Part shown: in pieces, positions 53,401 to 61,362 of the stretch
Layout: every line of letters begins with the position of its first letter
How positions within the stretch are numbered: the first letter of the stretch is position 1
Source of the DNA: Acidobacteriota bacterium
Lineage (GTDB): Bacteria > Acidobacteriota > Terriglobia > Bryobacterales > Bryobacteraceae
Length of the DNA: 62,846 nt
NCBI GenBank assembly: GCA_023436715.1
Contig: JAEZIJ010000147.1
Location: 1 to 62,846 of the forward strand
Reading direction: 5' to 3'
Program-made: the position numbers and the translations under genes
The notes under the pieces: generated by a model
Database searches by the model: none
Told to the model about the DNA's origin: nothing
What the model saw: only the letters and a program-made list of their open reading frames with translations

Positions 53401-55036
53401 CGGCGGCGCGGGATACAAGGCGCCCATCACTGTTTCCATCACCGGCGGCGGCGGAACCGGCGCGACGGCTACGGCAACGCTGGCCCCGATCGGCGTTGCA
53501 GCTCTCACGCTGGTGAACGGAGGCAGCAACTACTCCTCCGCCCCGACGGTCACCATCTCCGGCGGCGGCGGCAGCGGCGCCACGGCGACAGCCACACTCG
53601 CCGGCAGATCGGTCGCCAGCATTGCAGTCGGGAACGGCGGCACTAACTACACCAGCGCACCCACAGTCACTGTTGCCGCTCCGGCGTGCGTTGCCGGACC
53701 GGGTTGTGTGCAGGCCACCGCGACCGCAACGGTCCGGACAACCGGCCAGCGCAACGTAACCGCCATTACTGTGGTAAATGTGGGCGCCGGCTATACGTCG
53801 GTCCCGGCGGTCACGATCACTGGAGGCGGGGGCTCAGGGGCAACCGCAACCGCAACGGTCAGCCGCGCCGCTGTGGCCAGTCTCACGGTGACGAACCCCG
53901 GCACGGGCTACGCGTCCGCGCCCACGGTCACCTTCTCGGGCGGCGCCGGCTCAGGTGCTACGGCGACTGCAACCCTGGCGCCCGCAGTGATCGCCAGCAT
54001 CACGCTGACCAACGGGGGCTCAGGCTACACCTCCGCGCCCGTGGTTAGCATAACGGCCGGCGCCGGCGCGGGAGCTACTGCCGTTGCCATTCCGCCAACG
54101 ATGCCGATACTGCCCAAGACCATCCAGGAGCTGTTTACGCTGGATTACGGCCGCATGAACGCCACACTGGGAGTTGAAGTGCCGTTCACGAACTTCCTCA
54201 CCCAGACGACAATCCCGTACGGCTATGTCGATCCGCCCACGGAGGTTTTCAAAGACGGAGAGACCCAGATCTGGAAGATCACTCACAACGGGGTGGATAC
54301 CCACTTCATCCACTTCCACCTGTTCACGGTCCAGGTGATCAACCGGGTGGGATGGGATGGCGCGATCAAGCCGCCCGACGCGAACGAGATGAGCTTGAAG
54401 GACACCGTGCGGATGAACCCGCTCGAAGACGTCATCGTCGCGGTGCGCCCGATCAAGCCGCCTGTTCCGTGGGAACTCCCCAACAGCGTCCGCCCGCTCG
54501 ATGTGACGCAGCCGGCCGGATATACCTCGACTATGTCGTTCACGAACGTCGATCCGACGAATCAACCGGCAGCGGTAGTGAACGATCTGACCAACTTCGG
54601 CCACGAGTACGTGTGGCACTGCCACATCCTCGGCCACGAAGAGAATGACATGATGCGGGCCATGAGCCTGGTGTTGTCGCCGCCACCCGTGGCCGGCGTC
54701 GCGGCAACGGCGGTCAAGAACGGCAACCGCGACACGGTGACACTCACCTGGGCCGACAATTCCGTGATCGAGACGGGCTACACGGTGCTGCGGGCATCGA
54801 GCGCCAGCGGACCCTGGACCACGATCGGGACGGTGGTTTCCACCACAGGCCCGACTACGGGGACCAAGGTCACCTTCGCGGACACGACCGCATCGCGCGG
54901 AACCACCTACTACTACAGAGTGATTACGAACAACATGGTCGGCTACACCCGGGCGTATGCCGCTCCAGCAGCCGGCTATCCCCATGTTTCGGCGGACTCC
55001 GCTCCGGTGACGACGGCAGCGGTCACGACCCCGTAG
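50483..55036 (+). CDS. Large multicopper oxidase interrupted by ten glycine-rich repeats
   Basis: A protein of 1517 residues. A signal peptide (about residues 1-25) is followed by cupredoxin domain 1 with copper ligands HLHGG (His269, His271) and YHDHSYG (His343, His345). Four repeats of about 40 residues occupy residues 550-716 and six occupy 967-1205; their consensus is GGxGYTSAPTVTISGGGGSGATATA. Domain 3 has THFIHFHLF (His1274, His1277, His1279) and WHCHILGHEENDMM (His1379, Cys1380, His1381, His1385, Met1390), so type 1, 2 and 3 copper sites look complete. A fibronectin-type domain ends the protein (about 1415-1500). AGGAG precedes the ATG. It probably oxidises Cu(I) or phenolics outside the cell membrane. 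Confidence 0.9.
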   Translation: MDRHRFLAGGLALAALFWGTNLNAQNSNGCKANGSGGANCPPTQMRSTTQAQRKAARAHQAPQKRGVARVYAGVNPATRTLSTLATGVSTLATMAAPMSTPDYFGSANWANSPLPAINPATGAITGGVHKFVNTLPGLCDVSPWGSAGRNELGQCIPIATSDNATFPGSDFYRIGLRDFNVRMHSDLPLAGTKIRGYVELNPDNTPKAQQYLGPLILATRDRPVRVLFENQLTPNGKMFIPMDTTYMGAGSINDGKATGNASSQRAVIHLHGGATPWISDGTPHQWVTPPRETVPNKVGFAKGWSFQNVPDMPGALKFTPALTDGQGTLYWTNAQSGRLMFYHDHSYGTTRLNVYAGEAAGYLLVDPAQETALKTASVPGTIITDPTTGAINSADLAHVIPLVIQDKTFVPDSGEPGGQLAATDPTWDVTNLGGAGSLWFPHVYMPNQNPYDSGASAYGRWDYGPWFWPPQNPAGLASPPVSCTSSAYPGQTLTCPGTPNPSGTPEAFMDTPVINGTAYPKLTVDPAAYRFQVLNAGNDRALNLGLYVADPLSVAVTNGGAGYSAPPTVSFAGGAGPSDATAVAAVSTGSVVDVMVSTGGAGYTLPPVVSFTGGGGTGAAAIATLTNDVVTGIVVTKGGSGYTSTPAVVLTNASGDTTGAGATATAAITPAGAIVSVIVTNPGSAPWTLAPTVVFTNAAGDTTGAGATAIASANTEVKMLDAVPHTSGSPLPLCGTQTTVGGGGLARAAVNNGIPLNGTGLPGGCWPTTWPTDGRDGGVPDPATAGPPIVQIGSEGGLMPSVAVIPSTPMGYEYNRRSITVLNVFSHGLFLGPAERADIVVDFSAFAGKTLILYNDGPAPVPAFDSRIDYYTGDLDQTDTGGAPSTLPGYGPNTRTLMQIQVAQNAAASSSFNLASLQAALPGIFAATQEKVIVPESAYPAANGGGPDTYVRIQDTSLTGYLGGPIGGVTLTSGGAGYKAPITVSITGGGGTGATATATLAPIGVAALTLVNGGSNYSSAPTVTISGGGGSGATATATLAGRSVASIAVGNGGTNYTSAPTVTVAAPACVAGPGCVQATATATVRTTGQRNVTAITVVNVGAGYTSVPAVTITGGGGSGATATATVSRAAVASLTVTNPGTGYASAPTVTFSGGAGSGATATATLAPAVIASITLTNGGSGYTSAPVVSITAGAGAGATAVAIPPTMPILPKTIQELFTLDYGRMNATLGVEVPFTNFLTQTTIPYGYVDPPTEVFKDGETQIWKITHNGVDTHFIHFHLFTVQVINRVGWDGAIKPPDANEMSLKDTVRMNPLEDVIVAVRPIKPPVPWELPNSVRPLDVTQPAGYTSTMSFTNVDPTNQPAAVVNDLTNFGHEYVWHCHILGHEENDMMRAMSLVLSPPPVAGVAATAVKNGNRDTVTLTWADNSVIETGYTVLRASSASGPWTTIGTVVSTTGPTTGTKVTFADTTASRGTTYYYRVITNNMVGYTRAYAAPAAGYPHVSADSAPVTTAAVTTP
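52134..52632 (+). repeat. First repeat block inside the multicopper oxidase gene (four units)
   Basis: Four imperfect protein repeats, each with a VTNGGxGY-like turn, an APTVxF strand and a GGxGTGATA-like end. The block begins directly after LYVADP of cupredoxin domain 2 and ends at TEVKM, where that domain resumes. Confidence 0.8.
53383..54098 (+). repeat. Second repeat block inside the multicopper oxidase gene (six units)
   Basis: Six units of about 38-47 residues with GGSGYTSAP and GGGGSGATATATL cores, more regular than the first block. The third unit is longer and contains two cysteines. The block separates domain 2 from domain 3 of the oxidase. Confidence 0.85.
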
Positions 55037-55127
55037 TTACACTGATCAACCCTTGAGGGAGGAGCGGGCCGTGCATGCGACGCATGCGCCACCCGCTCCC
55101 CCCGCTTCAAACCTGGAGAGAAAAATC

Positions 55128-56537
55128 ATGCCGACGCCCGCACGATTCACAGCAACCGTCGTTGTGGCGGCCGGGATCTTCTTTGCCGGATACATGGCCA
55201 ACCGGCAACCGGGTCCTTCCGCGACATCGGCTTCCGCCCGGCAGGTGCTCTACTACACCTGCCCAATGCATCCCAACTACAAATCCGACCACCCGGGCGA
55301 TGCGCCCTGCTGCGGCATGCGCATGGTGCCGGTGTATGCCGGTGGAGCACAGCCTGAACAGGCGAGTGCGCCGGGCACCGTTCGGATCAGCTCCGAAAAG
55401 CAGCAATTGATCGGGATTCGGACCGAGGAGGCCAGGCTCGCCTCCGCATCGAACACTCTGCGGGCGCCCGCCCGGATCGCACTGGACGAAACCCGCCTGT
55501 ATCGCCTGATTGCGGCATCCGACGGCTGGATCCGCCACTTAGGCGCGAACCCGCCTGGCACGCACGTCAAGCACGACCAGGTGCTCGCGTCTTATTACGT
55601 GCGCGACCTGATCGCCTCGCAGCAGACCTTTCTCTTCGCCGCGGATCAGAACGCCCGGTTGCAGACCGGCAATCCGAATCTCGCTCAGCAGCGCTTGCCG
55701 GCGCAGTTCAACCTCCAATTGGGAATCGACTCGCTGCGCGGCTTGGGAATGACCGACAGTCAGATCAAGGAACTCCAGCAAACGCGGCAGGCGGCTACGG
55801 AGATCGAGATAAGGTCGCCGGCCGACGGCTTCGTGGTGGCGCGCAGCATTTCGCCCGATCAGCGGTTCGACAAGGGCCTGGAGATGTTCCGCATCGCGGA
55901 CATCAGCCACCTGTGGGTCACCGCGGACCTGTTCGAAAGGGATCGCCAGTTCCTCCGGCCCGGCGCCGTCGCGACGTTTGAATACCAGGGCCGCACATAC
56001 CACGCCCGTCTCAGCGACGCTCTGGCGCAGCTTGACCCGCTGTCGCGCACGCTCAAGACCCGCTTCGAAGCCGACAACCCGGGCAATGTGCTCCAGCCCG
56101 ACATGTTCGTCAATCTGGAACTCCCGCTGACGATGCCGGCGGCCGTCACGGTTCCCGCCGATGCCGTGATCGAAACCGGCATGCGGCAGACCGTGTTCGT
56201 CGAGCGCGGGGATGGTGTGTTCGAGCCGCGTTCAGTTGAAACCGGTTGGAGGCTGGGCGACCGCGTCCAGATCGCAAAAGGCCTCGAAGGCGGAGAGCGC
56301 GTCGTTGTGGCGGGAAACTTCCTGATCGATTCGGAAAGCCGGATTCAGCTCAACTCGGACAGGCCGGGAGGCACGTCCCACGCTGTGGACCCGGTCTGCG
56401 GAATGGACGTCGACCCCAAAGCGCCCGATGCGATCAAAACGCAGCACGGCGGGAAGACGTACTACTTCTGCTCTACCCACTGTAAGGAGGACTTCGAAAA
56501 GAATCCGCACATCAACGGAGCGCGGGGGCCCGCATGA
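55128..56537 (+). CDS. cusB: RND efflux periplasmic adaptor with HMBD and YHS metal-binding domains (CusB-like)
   Basis: A protein of 469 residues. One N-terminal membrane anchor or signal (about residues 7-24) is followed by a heavy-metal-binding domain YTCPMHPNYKSDHPG...CCGMRMVPVY (about 40-70), then barrel-sandwich and helical-hairpin segments (residues 85-390) with IEIRSPADGFVVAR and FRIADISHLWVTADLFE. A C-terminal YHS domain (DPVCGMDV...YYFCSTHC, about 420-460) is present. Adaptors of this type link a CusA/CzcA pump to an outer-membrane channel. The ATG at 55128 follows GGAGAG. The stop overlaps the pump start (ATGA). Confidence 0.92.
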   Translation: MPTPARFTATVVVAAGIFFAGYMANRQPGPSATSASARQVLYYTCPMHPNYKSDHPGDAPCCGMRMVPVYAGGAQPEQASAPGTVRISSEKQQLIGIRTEEARLASASNTLRAPARIALDETRLYRLIAASDGWIRHLGANPPGTHVKHDQVLASYYVRDLIASQQTFLFAADQNARLQTGNPNLAQQRLPAQFNLQLGIDSLRGLGMTDSQIKELQQTRQAATEIEIRSPADGFVVARSISPDQRFDKGLEMFRIADISHLWVTADLFERDRQFLRPGAVATFEYQGRTYHARLSDALAQLDPLSRTLKTRFEADNPGNVLQPDMFVNLELPLTMPAAVTVPADAVIETGMRQTVFVERGDGVFEPRSVETGWRLGDRVQIAKGLEGGERVVVAGNFLIDSESRIQLNSDRPGGTSHAVDPVCGMDVDPKAPDAIKTQHGGKTYYFCSTHCKEDFEKNPHINGARGPA

Positions 56538-59500
56538 TCCCCCGCATCATCGATTTTTCGGCGCGCAACCGTGTCATCGTACTCGCCCTTGTAGCCGCGG
56601 CCGCCATCCACGGCTGGTGGTCGATGAACAACGTTGCGCTCGACGCCATACCGGATCTCAGCGACACGCAGGTGATCGTGTACTCACGCTGGGACCGGAG
56701 CCCCGACATCATCGAAGACCAGGTAACCTACCCGATTGTCACCGCGATGCTCGGTGCGCCGAAGGTGAAGTCTGTCCGCGGCTTCTCCGATTTCGGGTAC
56801 TCATTCGTTTACGTCATCTTCGAAGACGGAACAGACATCTATTGGGCTCGCACTCGGACGCTGGAGTACCTTTCAAGCGTGCTCCAGTCGCTGCCCGCGG
56901 GCGCAAAGACCGAATTGGGGCCGGATGCCACCGGTCTGGGCTGGATCTACCAATACGTGCTGGAGGACAAGTCCGGCAAGCGCAGCCTCGCCGACCTCCG
57001 TTCTCTCCAGGACTGGTATCTGCGCTACCACCTGAAGTCCGTCCCCGGCGTCGCCGAGGTGGCGCCGATCGGTGGTTTCGGCAAACAGTACCAGGTGAAC
57101 GTCGATCCAAACCGCCTTCGGGCCTACAACGTCCCGGTGAACAAGGTTGTGGACGCCATTCGCGGCAGCAACAGCGAAACGGGCGGCCGCATGATGGAAC
57201 TGGGCGGCGCCGAGTACATGGTGCGGGGGCGCGGGTACGCGAAATCGGTAGCGGATATCGAGAACGTGGTGATCTCGGCCACCGAATCCGGCACGCCCAT
57301 ACGAGTGAGGGATATCGGCCAGGTGGCGATCGGGCCCGATCTGCGGCGCGGCGTCTCCGACCTCGACGGCACGGGCGAAGCCGTCTCCGGCATCATCATC
57401 ATGCGGCAGGGCGAGAACGCGCTTGAGGTGATCGACCGCGTCAAGGAGAAGATCCGGCAGATCGAGCCGGGGCTTCCCGAAGGCGTGAAGATCGTCCCCG
57501 TATACGACCGCTCGCAGCTCATTCAACACTCGATCGGCACGCTGCGATCCACCGTAGTCGAGGTGATCGTCACGGTGTCGCTCATTGTGCTTCTGTTTCT
57601 GTGGCACATTCCGAGCGCGATCATCCCGATGATCACGATTCCCATCGCGGTGCTGATTGCGTTCATTCCGTTCCGTGCGATGGGCATGACGGCGAACATC
57701 ATGTCGCTCGGCGGCATTGCGATTGCCATCGGCGCCATGGTGGACGCGTCCATCGTGGTGGTCGAACAGGCGCACAAGAAGCTGGAAGCGTGGGAAGCGT
57801 CGGGCCGGCGCGGCGACTACAAAGAGGTCGTGATCGGCGCGGTGAAGGAAGTCGGCGGCCCGAGTTTCTTCGCGCTGCTGGTGATCGCCGTTTCGTTCCT
57901 GCCCGTGCTGGCGCTGGAGTCGCAGGAGGGCCGGCTGTTCAAGCCGCTCGCATACACCAAGAACCTCGGCATGATCGTGGCCGCCGTGCTGGCTATCACG
58001 TTGGACCCGGCGCTGCGCCTCTCTTTCACGCATCTGCGGAGTTTCAGTTTCAGGCCGCGGTGGCTGGCAAGGACGGCAAACGCAGTGCTGGTGGGCCGCA
58101 TCCGTTCCGAGGAAGGCCACCCGATCAGCCGGGTGCTGGTCGGGCTTTACGAGCCCGCCTGCCGCTGGTCGCTGCGGCATAGGTGGGCCGTCATAGGGAC
58201 TGCGGCGGCGCTCTTTGCCGTAACCATTCCCGTGTTCTTCGCGCTCGGCTCGGAGTTCATGCCGCCGCTGTACGAGGAAGCGCTGTTCTACATGCCTTCG
58301 ACGATGCCCGGCATTTCGATCGGCGAGGCCCAGAGGCTGCTCCAGATTACCGACCGGACAATCAAGCAGTTCCCCGAAGTCGACCGCGTGCTGGGCAAGG
58401 CGGGCCGCGCCGAAACATCGACCGACCCGGCGCCGCTCTCGATGCTCGAAACGGTCATCACACTGAAGCCGCGCTCCGAGTGGCGCAAGACTTCCACCTG
58501 GTATTCATCCTGGTCCCCGGAGTGGCTCAAACCGCTGTTCCGGCATTTCACGCCGGACGCGATCTCGCCGGAACAACTGGTTGACCAGTTGAATGCCGCA
58601 CTGAAACTCCCGGGCGTTTCCAATGCCTGGACGATGCCCATCAAGGCGCGCATCGACATGTTGAGCACCGGCATGCGGACGCCAGTCGGCCTGAAGATCC
58701 ACGGCGACGACCTCGCGAAAATCGAGGAAATCGGCTCGCGCGTGGAAGCGGTGCTGCCGGCCGTGAAGGGTACGCGCGGCGTTTTCGCCGAGCGCACGGC
58801 TGCGGGTTATTTCCTCGATTTCAACTGGAACCGCGAAGCGCTCGCGCGATACGGCTTGACCATCGATGATGCGCAAGCGGCAGTGCAGAACGCCATCGGC
58901 GGCGAAAACATCACTACAACGGTCGAGGGCCGCGCGCGCTATCCGGTGAACGTGCGTTACATGCGCGATTTCCGCTCCGATCTTGCCGCCGCCGGCCGCG
59001 TCCTCGTGCCTGCGGACGGCAACCGGCAACTCCCGCTTTCAGAACTTGCGGAGATCAAGCCGGCATCCGGACCAGGGATGATTCGCGACGAGGACGGGCT
59101 GCTGACCGGGTACGTTTATGTCGATGTAGCGGACCGCGATCCGGGCAGCTACGTGCGCGAGGCGAGCGATCTGGTGCGGCAGAGCGTCAAACTGCCGGCG
59201 GGCTTCGCAATCACGTGGAGCGGGCAGTACGAGGCGATGGAGCGCGTCGCCAGGCGGCTGAAGCTGGTGCTGCCCGCGACGGGTTTGCTGATCCTGCTGC
59301 TTCTGTATGTGAATACCCGCTCGGTAGTGAAGACGCTCATCGTCGTGCTGGCTGTGCCTTTCTCCGCCATCGGCGCGGTCTGGTTTCTGTACCTGCTCGG
59401 CTACAACATGAGCGTTGGAGTGTGGGTGGGAATGATCGCGCTGCTGGGCCTCGATGCGGAGACCGGTGTGTTCATGCTGCTGTATCTCGACCTCGCCTAC

Positions 59501-59827
59501 GAGCAAGCGAAGAAGGACGGCCGCCTGAACACGCTCGCGGATCTGCGCGAGGCGGTGGTTCACGGCGCGGTGAAGCGCATCCGCCCGAAGTTCATGACGG
59601 TGGCAACGGACTTCATCGGCCTCGTGCCGATCCTGTGGGCCACGGGAACCGGCTCGGACGTGATGAAGCGCATCGGCGCGCCCCTCATTGGCGGCGTGAT
59701 CACGTCGTTCCTGCTCGAATTGCTGATCTATCCCGCCATTTACGAAGTGTGGAAGTGGCATTTCGAGTTGAAGAAGGGCAGGCAGCGGGACGAGAAGGTC
59801 CTGGATCTCGAGCCCGCCTGCCGGTAA
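56534..59827 (+). CDS. cusA: Heavy-metal efflux RND pump, CusA/CzcA family
   Basis: A protein of 1097 residues with the twelve-helix RND plan. The N-terminus RNRVIVLALVAAAAIHGWWSMNNVALDAIPDLSDTQVIV is of the HME type; helix 4-region residues, GAMVDASIVVVEQAHKK, and the second-half GLDAETGVFMLLYLDL are typical of CusA-like pumps. Methionines FYMPSTMPG and STGMRTPVGLK stand where CusA places copper-binding Met. It exports Cu(I)/Ag(I) by proton exchange (inference from family). It overlaps the adaptor by four bases. No outer-membrane factor gene is present on either side. Confidence 0.93.
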   Translation: MIPRIIDFSARNRVIVLALVAAAAIHGWWSMNNVALDAIPDLSDTQVIVYSRWDRSPDIIEDQVTYPIVTAMLGAPKVKSVRGFSDFGYSFVYVIFEDGTDIYWARTRTLEYLSSVLQSLPAGAKTELGPDATGLGWIYQYVLEDKSGKRSLADLRSLQDWYLRYHLKSVPGVAEVAPIGGFGKQYQVNVDPNRLRAYNVPVNKVVDAIRGSNSETGGRMMELGGAEYMVRGRGYAKSVADIENVVISATESGTPIRVRDIGQVAIGPDLRRGVSDLDGTGEAVSGIIIMRQGENALEVIDRVKEKIRQIEPGLPEGVKIVPVYDRSQLIQHSIGTLRSTVVEVIVTVSLIVLLFLWHIPSAIIPMITIPIAVLIAFIPFRAMGMTANIMSLGGIAIAIGAMVDASIVVVEQAHKKLEAWEASGRRGDYKEVVIGAVKEVGGPSFFALLVIAVSFLPVLALESQEGRLFKPLAYTKNLGMIVAAVLAITLDPALRLSFTHLRSFSFRPRWLARTANAVLVGRIRSEEGHPISRVLVGLYEPACRWSLRHRWAVIGTAAALFAVTIPVFFALGSEFMPPLYEEALFYMPSTMPGISIGEAQRLLQITDRTIKQFPEVDRVLGKAGRAETSTDPAPLSMLETVITLKPRSEWRKTSTWYSSWSPEWLKPLFRHFTPDAISPEQLVDQLNAALKLPGVSNAWTMPIKARIDMLSTGMRTPVGLKIHGDDLAKIEEIGSRVEAVLPAVKGTRGVFAERTAAGYFLDFNWNREALARYGLTIDDAQAAVQNAIGGENITTTVEGRARYPVNVRYMRDFRSDLAAAGRVLVPADGNRQLPLSELAEIKPASGPGMIRDEDGLLTGYVYVDVADRDPGSYVREASDLVRQSVKLPAGFAITWSGQYEAMERVARRLKLVLPATGLLILLLLYVNTRSVVKTLIVVLAVPFSAIGAVWFLYLLGYNMSVGVWVGMIALLGLDAETGVFMLLYLDLAYEQAKKDGRLNTLADLREAVVHGAVKRIRPKFMTVATDFIGLVPILWATGTGSDVMKRIGAPLIGGVITSFLLELLIYPAIYEVWKWHFELKKGRQRDEKVLDLEPACR

Positions 59828-59954
59828 TCGGGAAACGGGATGAGCGACTGGCGGCAGACTTCGGCGCGGGGCGCGGCGGGCGTCGCTCCCGGCCGGCCTG
59901 CTGCCGCTTCACCGCGCATCCCGGCGCTGGTCGCGGCCACGACTGGCGCAGCCA

Positions 59955-59986
59955 GGGGACGCCGGCTCTAGCCGGCGCCCCCTTTT
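59955..59986 (+). terminator. Rho-independent terminator of the copper module
   Basis: GGGG and CGCCGGC on the left pair with GCCGGCG and CCCC on the right around a TCTA loop (one A-C mismatch), followed directly by TTTTC. It lies 128 bases after the pump gene and before the next gene. Confidence 0.7.
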
Positions 59987-60032
59987 CAGCGGGGCTGCCC
60001 GCGATCCATAATTGATGGCCAGGGGGAACAGA

Positions 60033-61337
60033 ATGCGATTCTGGGAATTTGCAGTTCTAGCGGGAACCCTCACTTTGTGCCCGGTTGCCGGAGCGCAAAC
60101 CGTGTCGTTCGATTTCGACACGGCCACACCGTCCCTCGCTGCCGGCCAGAGCATACCTTTCGATCAGGCGACCGGAGCAGTAACGGCGCACTTCAGTTCG
60201 CCACAGGGCGCCGTCTTCTCGGTACAGAGCGATGCCAGCACCGGATGGAGGATGTCGCAGTTCTCCGGCTTGTACATATACACGAACAACCAGAACCGGA
60301 ACACGCTGGAGATCAAGTTCAGCAGCCAGTTGAACGCAATCTCCTTCACATTCGCGACCGCCGATTTCCAGCAGGTCGAAGTGCCGACCACAGTGCAGTT
60401 GACCGCTTACCTGGATTCGACTACGGGCACAGCCGTCGGATCGGCGAGCGCGCATGGAAAATACGGATCGGACACCATGCCGATGGGTGCCCTATCGTTC
60501 AACTCAGGCGGCAAGCCATTCAACCTCGTGCAGATTGCAATCCCGCCTGCGCCGCTTGCCGCAGGCGGCTTTTTCGTGGACAACATCAAGGTGTCTCCGG
60601 TGAGCGCCGGCGGGGTGCTTGCGTCGGTCTCGGCGGCGTCTTTCACCCCGAATGCGCCGCTTGCGCCTGGTGCGATCGTCGCCGGCTTCGGCTCCAATCT
60701 GGCCACCGTGACAGCCGAAGCCCAAAGCCTGCCGCTCCCGACCTCTTTGGGAGGGGTCTCGGTGATGATCAGGGACAGCACAGGGAAGGAGCAGCCGGCG
60801 CCGCTGTTTTTCGTTTCTCCAGCGCAGATCAACTACATGGTGCCGTCGGACTGCGCGCCTGGCGTGGCGATGGCCACGGTGGTCAACCAAAGCGCGGTGC
60901 TCGCAAGCGGCGCAGTTCAGATCGAATCGGTTGCCCCCGGCTTGTTTTCAGCCAATGCGAACGGGAGGGGGGTGGCCGCAGCCGGTGTCGTCAGGGCGGC
61001 CGCCGGTGTCACGCAGACCTGGCAGTCCATCTATCAATGCGGGCAGCAGTTGGGAAGCTGTACTCCAACTCCGGTGGATCTCGGCAGCCCGACGGAGGAC
61101 GTGATCCTCGTGCTGTTCGGGACGGGAATTCGGGGAACCGGCGCACAGCCCGCGGTCACGGCGACGATCGGCGGCATCACGGCCGACGTGCTCTTTTCCG
61201 GTGCTCAAGGCACGATGGTGGGGCTGGATCAGGTCAATGTCCGCTTGCCTCGCGCGCTGGCAGGCCGTGGGGAAGTCGGCGTGGTACTCATGGTTGACGG
61301 CAGGCAGACGAACACCGTGACGGTCAGCGTGATGTAG
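60033..61337 (+). CDS. Exported protein with Solibacter-type TIGR03437 C-terminal domain
   Basis: A protein of 434 residues. A signal peptide (MRFWEFAVLAGTLTLCPVAGAQ) precedes a beta-rich N-terminal domain (about residues 25-190). The C-terminal domain (about 195-434) has the TIGR03437 pattern: VSAASFTPNAPLAPGAIVAGFGSNLA, PLFFVSPAQINYMVP, VAPGLFSANANGRG and LFGTGIRG...GLDQVNVRLP. This domain is a strong lineage marker for Solibacter-like acidobacteria; its function is unknown, probably cell surface. The ATG at 60033 follows AGGGGGAACAGA; upstream TTG and ATG codons are less likely. Confidence 0.9.
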   Translation: MRFWEFAVLAGTLTLCPVAGAQTVSFDFDTATPSLAAGQSIPFDQATGAVTAHFSSPQGAVFSVQSDASTGWRMSQFSGLYIYTNNQNRNTLEIKFSSQLNAISFTFATADFQQVEVPTTVQLTAYLDSTTGTAVGSASAHGKYGSDTMPMGALSFNSGGKPFNLVQIAIPPAPLAAGGFFVDNIKVSPVSAGGVLASVSAASFTPNAPLAPGAIVAGFGSNLATVTAEAQSLPLPTSLGGVSVMIRDSTGKEQPAPLFFVSPAQINYMVPSDCAPGVAMATVVNQSAVLASGAVQIESVAPGLFSANANGRGVAAAGVVRAAAGVTQTWQSIYQCGQQLGSCTPTPVDLGSPTEDVILVLFGTGIRGTGAQPAVTATIGGITADVLFSGAQGTMVGLDQVNVRLPRALAGRGEVGVVLMVDGRQTNTVTVSVM

Positions 61338-61362
61338 CACTGCGGAGCTACAATGGCCGGAC

